Shown: one piece after another, positions 28,406-36,631 of the stretch
Numbering within the stretch: position 1 is the stretch's first letter
Layout of the letters: the number at the start of each line of letters is the position of its first letter
Source: CAIWHR01 sp963724975
Lineage (GTDB): Bacteria > Pseudomonadota > Gammaproteobacteria > Burkholderiales > Casimicrobiaceae
Assembly: GCA_963724975.1 (NCBI GenBank)
Contig: CAVRXB010000008.1
Location: forward strand, 62,001 to 126,000
Reading direction: 5' to 3'
Length of the DNA: 64,000 bases
The notes under the pieces: generated by a model
Seen by the model: only the letters and a program-made list of their open reading frames with translations
Databases searched by the model: none
Told to the model about the DNA's origin: nothing
Program-made: the position numbers and the translations under genes

Positions 28406-28750
28406 ATGAGCCGTACACTCTCTGGCGTGCTCGTCGTCCTCGGCTTTGCCGTGGCCGGCACTGCGTCCGCCAGTATCACGTTTTACGAAGGCGAGAATTT
28501 CGTCGGACGCGAAATCACGGTCGACCAGTCCGTGTCCAATTTCGACGGCCGTACGCGGTTCAATGATCGCGCCCGCTCGGCGATCGTGAGCACCGGGCAA
28601 TGGGAAGTGTGCGTCAACGCAGAATTCGGCGGCGGCTGTGAGGTGCTGGCGCCGGGGCGACATCCGGATTTCGGCGGCCTCGTGGGTTGGGTGAGCTCTG
28701 CACGCCTCGTTTCGGCGGCGCCTACCGAAGTTGGCTGCAATCAGAAATGA
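28406..28750 (+). CDS. Beta/gamma-crystallin family protein, exported
   Basis: 114 residues with a signal peptide (MSRTLSGVLVVLGFAVAGTA). Two crystallin Greek-key motifs follow: ITFYEGENFVGREITV...NDRARSAIV and WEVCVNAEFGGGCEVLAPGR...GWVSSARLV. The NDxxxSAI and WVSSAR segments resemble the N/D-N/D-x-x-S/T-S calcium site. Microbial members bind Ca2+ and are often stress-induced. Two Cys in the second motif could form a disulfide. Confidence 0.85.
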   Translation: MSRTLSGVLVVLGFAVAGTASASITFYEGENFVGREITVDQSVSNFDGRTRFNDRARSAIVSTGQWEVCVNAEFGGGCEVLAPGRHPDFGGLVGWVSSARLVSAAPTEVGCNQK

Positions 28751-28763
28751 GGCTTTGGTCATC

Positions 28764-29520
28764 ATGGATCTGAAACCCTCCACCGTCGAACCCGCGGTCG
28801 CAAATGCGGCCGCGGCAAAAACCAGCGCGTTGGAGCATGTCCTGCCACGGCTGCCTTATGACTATGCGGCGCTCGAACCGTGCATCGATGCTCGTACCAT
28901 GACGCTGCATCACGACAAGCATCACGCCTCGTACGTGGAAAAGCTTAATGCGGCGGTCGAGCCGTTCGCAGAACTGCGTCGCCGCTCGACACCGGTGGCT
29001 GCTGCTGAACAGCGATTCGGTGCCTGAAACCATCCGAACCGCCGTCCATGACAACGCCGGAGGGCACCTGAATCACAGTCTGTTCTGGCGGTCGATGTCG
29101 CCCGCGGGTGGCGCCGGGCCGTCCGGTTCGGTTGCCGCGGCGATCGACCAGGCGTTTGGCAGTCTGGAACGGTTCAAGACCCACTTCAACGAAGCGGGGA
29201 GCAGGGTGATGGGGTCGGGTTGGGTATGGCTTGTCGATACGCGCAGCAAAGGAACAGGTGCGTCAAGACTCGAAATCGTGACCACGTCGGGTCACGACAA
29301 TCCGATTCAGCAGGGAAAGTATCCGTTGCTCGTCAATGACGTCTGGGAGCATGCCTACTACCTGAAATATGAAAACAGGCGGCCCGAATATCTGAAGAAC
29401 TGGTGGTCGATCGTCAACTGGAAGGAAGTTGCGCAGTGGTTCGAGCATCAAGACGGAACCCCCGATATCGAGCCCGAGGACAAAGCGCGTGACGCGAGCC
29501 ACTGGCTGATCCGTTCATAG
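28764..29520 (+). CDS. Iron/manganese superoxide dismutase, frameshifted
   Basis: The N-terminal part has PRLPYDYAALEPCIDARTM and TLHHDKHHASYVEKLN. After a one-base shift near 29000 it continues LLLNSDSVPETIRTAVHDNA, HLNHSLFWRSMSP, SGWVWLVDTRSK and NDVWEHAYYLKYENRRPEYL. The metal ligands (His in HHDKHH, His in NHSLFW, Asp and His in DVWEHAYY) are all present. Joined length is about 251 residues; the extra N-terminal 30 residues carry no obvious signal peptide. It detoxifies superoxide. It follows the crystallin gene by 13 bp. Confidence 0.85.
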
Positions 29521-29573
29521 ACTTCGTGTCGGTCACTGAATTGCCGCTCCGCTCGAACTACAGGTGGAGGCGG

Positions 29574-30317
29574 TTATGCGACGGCAGTTGGTATGTCTCG
29601 GCGATAGCGCACATCGGACAGCAGGCGACTGATTTCCTTCTTGACCACGGCGTAACACTCGCACGCGCGCGTCTCCAGTCCGGTTCGCTCGAGCACCGCA
29701 ATGTGGCCACGGCGGTAGCGAATGAAGCCGGCACTTTGCAATCTGCCAGCGGCTTCCGTAATGCCTTCCCGCCGCACGCCGAGCATGCGGGCGACCAGTT
29801 CCTGCGTCATAACCAGCTGACCCGAGGGCACCCGGTCGAGGGTCATCAAGAGCCAGCGACAAAGCTGCTGCTCCACCGAATGGTGGCGGTTGCATACAGC
29901 GGTCTGCGTCATCTGTGTGATCAGCGCCTGGGTGTAGCGCAGCAACAGCTGAAGCACCGGTCCGGTGCGATCGAATTCCTGCTTTAGCAAATGGCGCGGC
30001 AGCCGGTAAGCGTGGCCCGCGGTCTGCACCACGGCCGAGCTCGGCGTGGTTTGCCCGCCCATGAACAGTGAAATGCCGACTACGCCTTCATTGCCCACCC
30101 CCGCGATTTCTGCCGATGCTCCAGACTCCGTGACGTAGTGCAGTGACACGATGGCGGTGGTGGGGAAATACGCGTGCTGCAACTGTCCGCCGGGTTCGTA
30201 GAGGATTTCACCGAGCGGCATCGGGACCAGCTGCAGATGGCTGGCCAAGCGCTCGAATTCCGCCGCTGGCAGGGCGGCGAGAAGATGGTTTTGTTTCGGG
30301 CTATGAAGCAAGGACAT
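29574..30317 (-). CDS. Crp/Fnr family transcription regulator, paralogue 3 (intact)
   Basis: 247 residues: MSLLHSPKQNHLLAALPAAE, sensor beta-roll (YFPTTAIVSLHYVTESGASA, GVGNEGVVGISLFMGGQTTP), dimer helix with TAVCNRHHSVEQQLCRWLLM, HTH (MTQELVARMLGVRREGITEA, GRLQSAGFIRYRRG) and a C-terminal RACECYAVVKKEISRLLSDV. The CNRHH, QQLCRW and CxCY cysteines are conserved among paralogues 1, 3 and 4. There is no Fnr-type N-terminal cysteine cluster. No operator directly upstream. Confidence 0.9.
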   Translation of the reverse strand: MSLLHSPKQNHLLAALPAAEFERLASHLQLVPMPLGEILYEPGGQLQHAYFPTTAIVSLHYVTESGASAEIAGVGNEGVVGISLFMGGQTTPSSAVVQTAGHAYRLPRHLLKQEFDRTGPVLQLLLRYTQALITQMTQTAVCNRHHSVEQQLCRWLLMTLDRVPSGQLVMTQELVARMLGVRREGITEAAGRLQSAGFIRYRRGHIAVLERTGLETRACECYAVVKKEISRLLSDVRYRRDIPTAVA

Positions 30318-30338
30318 CGCTAATCGAGACGTGCGTTT

Positions 30339-31163
30339 CTAGTCCCTTGCGGTGAGTTCGACGCCGATTCCACGGTAACCGATGAATCGGCAGGACTGGT
30401 TAAACATCGGCTCTCCACTCACTTGAAAGTCTTGTTTCGAGCCGTCGGGATTGATCCGACTGAAAACGAAATCCAGGAATGGCTGCCGCGCCGCAATGGT
30501 TGCCTGCAAGGCCTCCCGCTCCGCCTCATTCCAGCCTGGCGCCTCAACGCCGGTTCTGTCTCCCGCCAAGCTTGGGACCCGGACTCCCAGCATCTCCAGG
30601 ACCGGACCGGAGACCTTGGTGAACGTCCCGTTCTCGTCCTGCTCCCAGTACCAGTCGGAGGCGAGCTCGGTCAGGCTGCGATAGCGGGCTTCGCTTTCGC
30701 GCAGTTCGGCGGTGCGCTCCTGCACCGTCTGTTCCAGCTCCTTGTTGTAGCTTTCGAGTTTCCTGTAGAGCAGCCGCACTTCCAGCATATTGTGGATACG
30801 CGTCTTGGCTTCGACCAGGTCGAATGGCTTGCTGATGAAATCCTTTGCGCCGGCCTGCAACGCGCGCAGCTTGTGGCCAGGCTGGGCGGTGATCACGAGG
30901 ACGGGGAGGTAGCCGTCTCGCTGGTTGGTCTTGAGACCTTCGATCACTTGGAATCCATCCATTCCGGGCATCTGGAGGTCGAGTAGGATCAGGTCGTAGC
31001 ATTTCTTCCGATGCAGTGCACAGACTTCGTGTGGATTCATCGTTGAGGCAACGCGGGTATAGCCGGCTTCACGCAGCATCTGCTCGAGCAGACTGACATT
31101 GGCCTCCTGATCATCGACAATCAAGATGCTCGCGTTGAGAATATCCGACTCGGCAATCATCAT
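30339..31163 (-). CDS. Response regulator, REC-coiled coil-PAS
   Basis: 274 residues. Receiver: VDD at 17-18 region, phospho-acceptor Asp62 in LILLDLQMPGMDG, Lys in FISKPFD. A coiled coil (about 130-168: LLYRKLESYNKELEQTVQER) connects to a PAS domain (SDWYWEQDENGTFTKVSGPV). No enzymatic or DNA-binding output is present, so it likely signals by protein contact or ends a relay. Its start overlaps the stop of the upstream hybrid kinase by ATGA, so the two are translationally coupled. Confidence 0.85.
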   Translation of the reverse strand: MMIAESDILNASILIVDDQEANVSLLEQMLREAGYTRVASTMNPHEVCALHRKKCYDLILLDLQMPGMDGFQVIEGLKTNQRDGYLPVLVITAQPGHKLRALQAGAKDFISKPFDLVEAKTRIHNMLEVRLLYRKLESYNKELEQTVQERTAELRESEARYRSLTELASDWYWEQDENGTFTKVSGPVLEMLGVRVPSLAGDRTGVEAPGWNEAEREALQATIAARQPFLDFVFSRINPDGSKQDFQVSGEPMFNQSCRFIGYRGIGVELTARD

Positions 31164-32866
31164 GCATGCTCCACTTTGACGCTTCGTCCTGATGCCGTTT
31201 GCGAGAATGTGAGTGCCACGTCAAGCGCTTCCATGAACTGGTTGACCTTGATGGGCTTGGTGAGATAGTTGAAGAAACCGGCCTCGAGACCCTTCGCAAT
31301 GTCACGCGGCACCGCATTCGCGCTGAGTGCGATGATGGGAATATGCGCCGTTGCCGGGTCTGCGCGCAGGATCTTCAGCGCCTCGATCCCGCTGATGCCG
31401 GGCAGGTTGATGTCCATCAGGACTACGTCCGGCTGATAGGCGCGCGCAAACTCGATGCCGAGATTCCCATCTGCCGCACTCAGCATGCGCAGGTCGGGGC
31501 GACGGGCGATGAGTTGCTCGACGAGTTCCAGGTTGGCCGGGTTGTCTTCCACATAAAGCAGAGTGCGCCGCGGCGTGTCGTTCGCCGCCTGCGGCCCCGC
31601 CAGCGCCGCACGCTCTGCCTCCCGAATGGCAAGCTGTGGCGCGGTCGTCAGGCTCAATTCGATCCAGAACACGCTTCCCAGCCCGACGGCGCTATCGGCG
31701 CCAATCGTGCCTCCCATTAGTTCGACCAGCCGCTTCGTCATCACAAGACCGATGCCCGTACCTTCCTCCGCGCTGGCCTCCTTGCCGAGGCGGTTGAATG
31801 GCTGGAAAAGCTGCGCGAGCTGTTCGGGAGCCAGTCCTGCGCCGGTGTCCTTCACGCTGATTCGAATCGAAGCCGGGGGGCTCAACGTGCATTCCACGAC
31901 CACTGCGCCGCCCGGCTTGTTGTACTTGATTGCGTTGAACAGAAGGTTGATCAAGACCTGCTTGACCCGGGTCCTGTCTGCTTTGACAAAGTAGGGGAAT
32001 TCGAATCGAGGAAATGTCATGCCGATGCCGCGCTTGTGCGCCTGCGGCTCGATCATCGCCCGGCACTCGAGCATGACCTCGACGAGAGAAACCGGCTCAC
32101 GCGACAGCGTTAACTTACCCGACTCGATCAGCGCCAAGTCGAGAATTTCGTTGATCAGCTCGAGCAGATACCACCCTGCCTTGAGAATCTGGTCGATGTG
32201 TCGCTTCTGGGACGGTGTCGGCGATGGAGCGCCGGATTCCATGAGCTGGGCAAAACCGAGGATTGCATTGAGCGGCGTCCGCAATTCGTGACTCATACCG
32301 GACAGAAAATCGGTTTTCGCGCGATTGGCTCTTTCCGCGGCGGCCATTGCCTCGTTCAGTTCCGATTCGACGCGCTTGCGCACGGAATTATCGGTGCCGA
32401 TCAACAGATACCCGATGATGTCGCCATAGTCATCTCGCAGCGCCGTAATCGACACGACGGCCGGAAAGCGGCTGCCATCCTTGCAGATATAGGTCAACTC
32501 ATAGATGTCTTCAATCCCACGCGAGGCTTTGAAAGCCAGCGCCTCGAAGCCCGGCGCAATGGTGGTTGCGAGCTCGAGGCTCAGTGCCTCCGCGCGCGCG
32601 GTTACTTCCAGCGGGTCGTGAATGTCGCTCGGGCTTATCGTGTTGACGACTTCGGCGGCGCTGTAGCCCAGCATGCGCTCGGCACCGACGTTGAACAGTT
32701 GGATGATGCCTTTCTCGTCGGTGGCGATAATCGAGAAATTGGCGCTGGTCAGGATCGCGTTCTGCAACGCTCCCGCCTTGAGCAGTGCGTTCTGACGGCG
32801 CACGTCGCTGCCGTCCATCTTGCCGGCATCGGCGGCAAGGACGGGAGGATCCGCTGTTTCTGACAT
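31160..32866 (-). CDS. Hybrid histidine kinase, PAS-HisKA-HATPase-REC
   Basis: 568 residues. PAS at about 30-165 closely matches the duplicated PAS of the kinase at 11513 (KGIIQLFNVGAERMLGYSAA; FKASRGIEDIYELTYI). HisKA has the phosphorylated His193 in GMSHELRTPLNAI. The ATPase motifs are NLLFNAIKYN, DTGAGL and EGTGIGL. The C-terminal receiver has acceptor Asp485 in VVLMDINLPG and Lys in YLTKPIK. Cytoplasmic, with no transmembrane segments. The coupled partner is the REC-PAS protein downstream. Operator copy 16 lies 142 bp upstream. Confidence 0.9.
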   Translation of the reverse strand: MSETADPPVLAADAGKMDGSDVRRQNALLKAGALQNAILTSANFSIIATDEKGIIQLFNVGAERMLGYSAAEVVNTISPSDIHDPLEVTARAEALSLELATTIAPGFEALAFKASRGIEDIYELTYICKDGSRFPAVVSITALRDDYGDIIGYLLIGTDNSVRKRVESELNEAMAAAERANRAKTDFLSGMSHELRTPLNAILGFAQLMESGAPSPTPSQKRHIDQILKAGWYLLELINEILDLALIESGKLTLSREPVSLVEVMLECRAMIEPQAHKRGIGMTFPRFEFPYFVKADRTRVKQVLINLLFNAIKYNKPGGAVVVECTLSPPASIRISVKDTGAGLAPEQLAQLFQPFNRLGKEASAEEGTGIGLVMTKRLVELMGGTIGADSAVGLGSVFWIELSLTTAPQLAIREAERAALAGPQAANDTPRRTLLYVEDNPANLELVEQLIARRPDLRMLSAADGNLGIEFARAYQPDVVLMDINLPGISGIEALKILRADPATAHIPIIALSANAVPRDIAKGLEAGFFNYLTKPIKVNQFMEALDVALTFSQTASGRSVKVEHA

Positions 32867-33007
32867 GGCTGAATTCCCTGAAGCCTACGACGCTGTGGAC
32901 AGTGGCTGCGCTTGTTGGGCCGGCACCAGCAGGTTGCGGCCCCGCGCATTGAAGCCCCTGTCTCCCTGGGGCGCGCGAAGACAATATCGATCGCTTAGAC
33001 GGGCGTC

Positions 33008-33023
33008 TGTGCCCTAACGCACA
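33008..33023. promoter_or_regulatory. Palindromic operator, copy 16
   Basis: TGTGCCCTAACGCACA, one mismatch, preceded by TC. It is 142 bp upstream of the hybrid kinase start and 115 bp past the 3' end of the Crp paralogue 4 gene. Confidence 0.55.
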
Positions 33024-33137
33024 TATGGGATGACGCGGTGGCGACCCGAAGATGCGGCCGGTCAGGCCGCTGCGGCACCGAGGTCGAAGAGAAATGGCCC
33101 GGTGACGACACTGCGCGCGGGCCCGCCGTGAATCGCT

Positions 33138-33890
33138 CTAAGGGCTGGATTCACCAAGCGTGTGGAAAGGATCGCTGCGGGGGATATCCGAGAGCAGGCG
33201 ATCGAATTCCGTCTTGACGACCGCGTAGCACTCGCATGCGGCCTTTTCCAATCCGGGCCGGTTAAGCACCTCAATGCGGCCGCGGCTGTAGCGGATGAGT
33301 CCGGCGCGCTGCAGATTCCCGGCGGCTTCGGTAACCCCTTCGCGGCGCACGCCGAGCATGTTGGCGATCAGTTCCTGCGTCATCGTCAACGAATCGGAGG
33401 ACAGGCGGTCGAGGCTCAACAACAGCCAGCGGCACAGTTGCTGCTCGACCGAATGGTGCCGGTTGCACACGGCGGTCTGCGCCATCTGCGTGATCAGCGC
33501 TTGCGTGTAGCGCAGCAGCAGGTGTAGCACGGGTCCGGCGCGGTTGAATTCCTGCTTCAGCAGTTGCGCCTTCAGGCGATAGCCGTAGCCCGCGCTCTGG
33601 ACCACGGCCCGGCTGGGCGTGGTTTCGCCGCCCATGAACAGCGAAATGCCGAGTATTCCCTCATTGCCGACCACCGCGATTTCCGCCGACGCGCCGTCCG
33701 CCAGCACGTAGAGCAGCGACACGATCGATGTCGTCGGGAAATAGACATGTTGCAGGTGGCCGCCCGACTCGTAGAGAGCTTCGCCGAGCGGCATGGGAAC
33801 CAGCTCCAGATGCGGAGACAGGCGATCGAACTCGGCAACGGGCAGGGCGGCAAGAAGATGGTTCTGCTTCGGGCTGTGGGGCGTGGGCAT
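33138..33890 (-). CDS. Crp/Fnr family transcription regulator, paralogue 4 (intact)
   Basis: 250 residues from the ATG of MPTPHSPKQNHLLAALPVAE, 7 bases after GGAG. Layout as in paralogue 3: YFPTTSIVSLLYVLADGASA, VVGNEGILGISLFMGGETTP, VCNRHHSVEQQLCRWLLLSL, HTH MTQELIANMLGVRREGVTEA and AACECYAVVKTEFDRLLSDI. It is extremely close to paralogue 1 in the DNA-reading helix, so both probably bind the same site. Its C-terminus is about 15 residues longer. Confidence 0.9.
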   Translation of the reverse strand: MPTPHSPKQNHLLAALPVAEFDRLSPHLELVPMPLGEALYESGGHLQHVYFPTTSIVSLLYVLADGASAEIAVVGNEGILGISLFMGGETTPSRAVVQSAGYGYRLKAQLLKQEFNRAGPVLHLLLRYTQALITQMAQTAVCNRHHSVEQQLCRWLLLSLDRLSSDSLTMTQELIANMLGVRREGVTEAAGNLQRAGLIRYSRGRIEVLNRPGLEKAACECYAVVKTEFDRLLSDIPRSDPFHTLGESSP

Positions 33891-34029
33891 GGACGAGCTC
33901 CGCCGGTCCACTCTCCGGGATTACATGGAATTACTAAGACCTTACTGCCCCGGATAGTCCTCGAGCATCGTATCACCAAAATCGCCCGAATCGGAACGCA
34001 TTTGTGCGGCTGCAGAGCTGAGCTTTGGG

Positions 34030-34542
34030 TCAACGGCTGGCCTCAGTCTTTCGACCCCCGGTTACGATCTTGATGGGAGTCGGCGTCGGCGAGACATCGA
34101 CGAGTGCCAGCGTCTTTCCGTTCTGTTCGAGCTTCTTGCCAGGAGGCAACTTCAGGTAAGGCCTGGATGCGTCGGCGGTGAGCCCGTAGGTGAAACTCAT
34201 CGAGTGCTGATCGTAACTTCCCACGCCGTAGCCCTTCACCAGGCTCAGGCGCTTGAAACGATAGGTTCCGGTGGTTCCATTGCTGCACAGCATTTGTCCT
34301 GAACCCCCAAGTGCTGCGCTGGAGGTGAACTGTCCCACGCAAGCAACGTTCGGGTTCCGTTGCGAGTGGATGGCGATTGTTCCGGCTCCGCTGAGATGGC
34401 CTTCGGCCTCACCCAGGAAAAGTTCGTTCGCCATGATTGCGATGACCGGTCCGGTTTTGGAAAACAGCTCCGCCGCTGCCGCGTTTGTCCATTCGGCAAG
34501 CCCGAAGGAAACTGCGAGACACGCAAACAACGTCTTGTACAT
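34030..34542 (-). CDS. Conserved exported protein of unknown function
   Basis: 170 residues from the ATG of MYKTLFACLAVSFGLAEWTN (signal peptide, cleavage after AAA). The body has SKTGPVIAIMANELFLGEAE, HLSGAGTIAIHSQRNPNVAC, GSGQMLCSNGTTGTYRFKRL and YLKLPPGKKL. This is a recurrent uncharacterised protein of Burkholderiales and other proteobacteria, with an all-beta look and one Cys pair. Operator copy 17 lies 160 bp upstream. Confidence 0.7.
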   Translation of the reverse strand: MYKTLFACLAVSFGLAEWTNAAAAELFSKTGPVIAIMANELFLGEAEGHLSGAGTIAIHSQRNPNVACVGQFTSSAALGGSGQMLCSNGTTGTYRFKRLSLVKGYGVGSYDQHSMSFTYGLTADASRPYLKLPPGKKLEQNGKTLALVDVSPTPTPIKIVTGGRKTEASR

Positions 34543-34701
34543 TGAAGCCGGCTTGTTATCGGTGCCGCTCGAAGACGGAAACGTGTGGCCCCGGATCACC
34601 ATCGTCATGAGCGCTGGTCATTCGCATATCAGTAGGATCGCGCGTATGTGCCTAGGCCCAGGGAGTCAGCCCCGAGCATGCTCCGATGGCAGGGCGGATT
34701 C

Positions 34702-34717
34702 GGTGCGTTACCGCACA
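34702..34717. promoter_or_regulatory. Palindromic operator, copy 17
   Basis: GGTGCGTTACCGCACA, one mismatch at the first base. It is 160 bp upstream of the exported protein start at 34542. Confidence 0.55.
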
Positions 34718-34843
34718 CTGCACATCGAAGTCCGCATCCAGCGGAATTCCGCGGTGGCAACAGAGGGACTGTTACCGGCCTTTGGGAAGAATTGCCGTTG
34801 ATTCCGACGCAGGTCCTCGTTCGGGTGTAAAGAGTCGGCGCTA

Positions 34844-34859
34844 TGTGCGACGCCGCACA
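34844..34859. promoter_or_regulatory. Palindromic operator, copy 18
   Basis: TGTGCGACGCCGCACA, both halves exact. It is 151 bp upstream of the start at 35011. It is the last copy found in the window. Confidence 0.65.
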
Positions 34860-35010
34860 TACGCCATCAAGAACTTCGTGTATTGGTTTAAGTGAGTGCA
34901 GGTGGAGCAATCACCTCATTCACGGCCCAGTGGGATCTGCCTCAATTACTGGGGAGTGGTTGTGATTGCGCCGGCCGCTTTTCGTCCAGTTCACTTAGAA
35001 GGTACTCGTC

Positions 35011-35367
35011 ATGAAGCTTCCAGTCGAAACGAAACCGGTCCTTTGGGGCATCGCAGGTGGAGCGATTGCGGCGGCAATCGTAGGGTTCTCGTGGGGCGGA
35101 TGGGTCACCGGCAGCACGGCCGCAGCGGATGCGACGCGACGGGCCGACGCGGCTGTCGTGGTGGCTCTTGCACCGGTGTGCGTCGAAAGATTCCAGCGCG
35201 CTACGGACGTCTCGGCCAATTTGGCCGCGCTCACGAAGGTCGATTCATGGTCGCGGGGCGACTTCATTGAGAAGGGCGGCTGGGCGACGATCGCCGGATC
35301 GAAGGCGCCCGAGCCAGTGTCAGCGGTGGCCAAGGCCTGCGCTGTTTTGCTTGTCCCCGCAGCCTGA
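35011..35367 (+). CDS. Membrane-anchored hypothetical protein (118 aa)
   Basis: One N-terminal span (LWGIAGGAIAAAIVGFSWGG), then a periplasmic part with ADAAVVVALAPVCVERFQRA, LAALTKVDSWSRGDFIEKGG and WATIAG. The CVERF...DSWSR..F.EKGGWA pattern recurs in uncharacterised proteins of Rhizobiales and Burkholderiales. Likely envelope-associated. Confidence 0.65.
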   Translation: MKLPVETKPVLWGIAGGAIAAAIVGFSWGGWVTGSTAAADATRRADAAVVVALAPVCVERFQRATDVSANLAALTKVDSWSRGDFIEKGGWATIAGSKAPEPVSAVAKACAVLLVPAA

Positions 35368-35463
35368 CGGCAACCGGCTGAACGAGCAGGTGCGGTAGTG
35401 TGTCCAACAGGAAAAATGACTCTAGGCGCAACAAACGTGGCGATGCCACTTGCGCCCGACGGT

Positions 35464-35529
35464 GGCCCCTCACCGGGTCATTCCTTTTTTGGGAGGGGCC
35501 CAACACATGAGCAAGCAGTTTGGGCCCCT
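35464..35529 (+). promoter_or_regulatory. Candidate structured 5' leader before hsp20
   Basis: AGGGGCCCAA (35494-35503) can pair perfectly with TTGGGCCCCT (35520-35529). The same AGGGGCC can instead pair with GGCCCCT at 35464-35470. The two folds exclude each other. The element ends 34 bp before the hsp20 start codon and includes a T6 run at 35485-35490. Confidence 0.4.
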
Positions 35530-35562
35530 GCCCGTAGCATGACTATTCAAAAGGAAGGCAGT

Positions 35563-35988
35563 ATGCAAAACCTTATCTCTTACGATCCAAGGACTGAAAC
35601 CGGTCTTGACGAATTGTTCCGCGGTTTCTTCAAGCCCGTGCGCGTGGAAGGCGCACCTACCCCGATAATGATCAAGATGGATGCGACCGAAACTGACAAC
35701 GGTTACCTGATTCATGCCGAAATGCCAGGCGTGAAGAAGGAAGACATCGACGTCGCGATCGAGGGCAATCAGGTCACGATCACGGCCGAAGTTAAGCAGG
35801 CATGGGAAAAGAAAGAAGGCGACAGGATGCTGCGCAACGAGCGGTATTTCGGCAACATCTATCGCAGTTTCACGCTACCGGCGGAGTTGGACGAGTCGGC
35901 ATCCGTGGCCACCTATGACAACGGTGTCCTCGAGCTCAAACTGGTTAGGAAGGCCGCGGTGGCGGGGAAGAGGCTGGCTATCCGGTAA
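35563..35988 (+). CDS. Hsp20/alpha-crystallin small heat-shock protein
   Basis: 141 residues: a short N-terminal arm (LISYDPRTETGLDELFRGFF), the alpha-crystallin domain (IKMDATETDNGYLIHAEMPG, VKKEDIDVAIEGNQVTITAE, RNERYFGNIYRSFTLPAELD) with the A-x-x-x-NGVLEL motif (ATYDNGVLELKL), and a C-terminal K-R-L-A-I-R anchor that fits the I-x-I/V type. A holdase chaperone. AAGGAAGG precedes the start. A structured leader upstream could give translational control. Confidence 0.9.
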   Translation: MQNLISYDPRTETGLDELFRGFFKPVRVEGAPTPIMIKMDATETDNGYLIHAEMPGVKKEDIDVAIEGNQVTITAEVKQAWEKKEGDRMLRNERYFGNIYRSFTLPAELDESASVATYDNGVLELKLVRKAAVAGKRLAIR

Positions 35989-36089
35989 CAAACAGCACAC
36001 TGAAGGGATCACGTTCTATCGATAGTGGCTAGTCGCCGCACAGCCGCCCGAACGTAGATTCCAACGTCTTTTGGACACATGTAGAGCGA

Positions 36090-36326
36090 GTGACTATCGT
36101 GAAACAGGCATTGGTGAGGGAAATCAATCGGGAAATGGCGTTTCGTCAGGCACGTCGCAACCTCCATGCTCTGGATGTGGTAGACGATCCGGCACGAATT
36201 CGAGGCGGCAATTGGAAGATGCAGGGATTTCGGCGCTCCGGGCCGGTTTACGACGAGTCCGAGTGTCAGATGTCGATAGCTGAGTTCATGGCCGACACGC
36301 GGGAGCGGTACGACATCGTCGAATAA
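36090..36326 (+). CDS. Hypothetical small protein (78 aa)
   Basis: GTG start (TIVKQALVREINREMAFRQA), followed by RRNLHALDVVDDPARIRGGN and DESECQMSIAEFMADTRERY. Codon choice and residue balance look coding, and a comparable frame on the other strand looks worse. No domain recognised and the ribosome site is weak. The start could be a later in-frame codon. Confidence 0.4.
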   Translation: MTIVKQALVREINREMAFRQARRNLHALDVVDDPARIRGGNWKMQGFRRSGPVYDESECQMSIAEFMADTRERYDIVE

Positions 36327-36388
36327 CGCTCCTGCCAATGCGCCGGTGACGTGCTTCAGGTGCGTCGTTGCCAAGCCAGGAGTACCCC

Positions 36389-36631
36389 GTGTACCTCATT
36401 CCAACACCTACCAGACAACGCGCTTCCCCTGTCCTGCGCGACAGGTTCTTAAACGCGTTGGATCAGCATGATCAGCCCGCCATTCGCGCTACCGTGCGCG
36501 ATCTCTTGGGTTGCACAAATCCTCTGCCCTCCGGGACTTGCATTCTTCTCGGGCTGGCACCTGACAGCACCTATGGAGATGCAGCAGACGCGATAACAAA
36601 CTCGTTGTGTGCGAAACCTGACGCCGCATGA
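36389..36631 (+). CDS. Hypothetical small protein (80 aa)
   Basis: GTG start placed 7 bases after CCAGGAG. Sequence: YLIPTPTRQRASPVLRDRFL, NALDQHDQPAIRATVRDLLG and CTNPLPSGTCILLGLAPDST. It looks like a soluble helical protein with two Cys. No family recognised. Confidence 0.5.
   Translation: MYLIPTPTRQRASPVLRDRFLNALDQHDQPAIRATVRDLLGCTNPLPSGTCILLGLAPDSTYGDAADAITNSLCAKPDAA

Larger units (their letters stand above)
34543..35010. other. 468-bp divergent gap with two operators
   Basis: No convincing gene. It separates the exported protein at 34542 from the gene at 35011. Operators at 34702 and 34844 are placed so that each faces one of the two genes. Confidence 0.6.

Noticed and set aside
28608..28620. 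GTGTGCGTCAACGCAGA inside the crystallin gene
   Set aside because: It resembles the operator but lies within coding sequence where the codons explain it (CVNAE).
29597..29612. GCGATAGCGCACATCGG near the end of Crp paralogue 3
   Set aside because: Only the right half site is present and it falls in coding sequence.
36009..36374. 121-codon open frame on the minus strand
   Set aside because: It overlaps the better-looking plus-strand small gene at 36090 and has no start site or domain.
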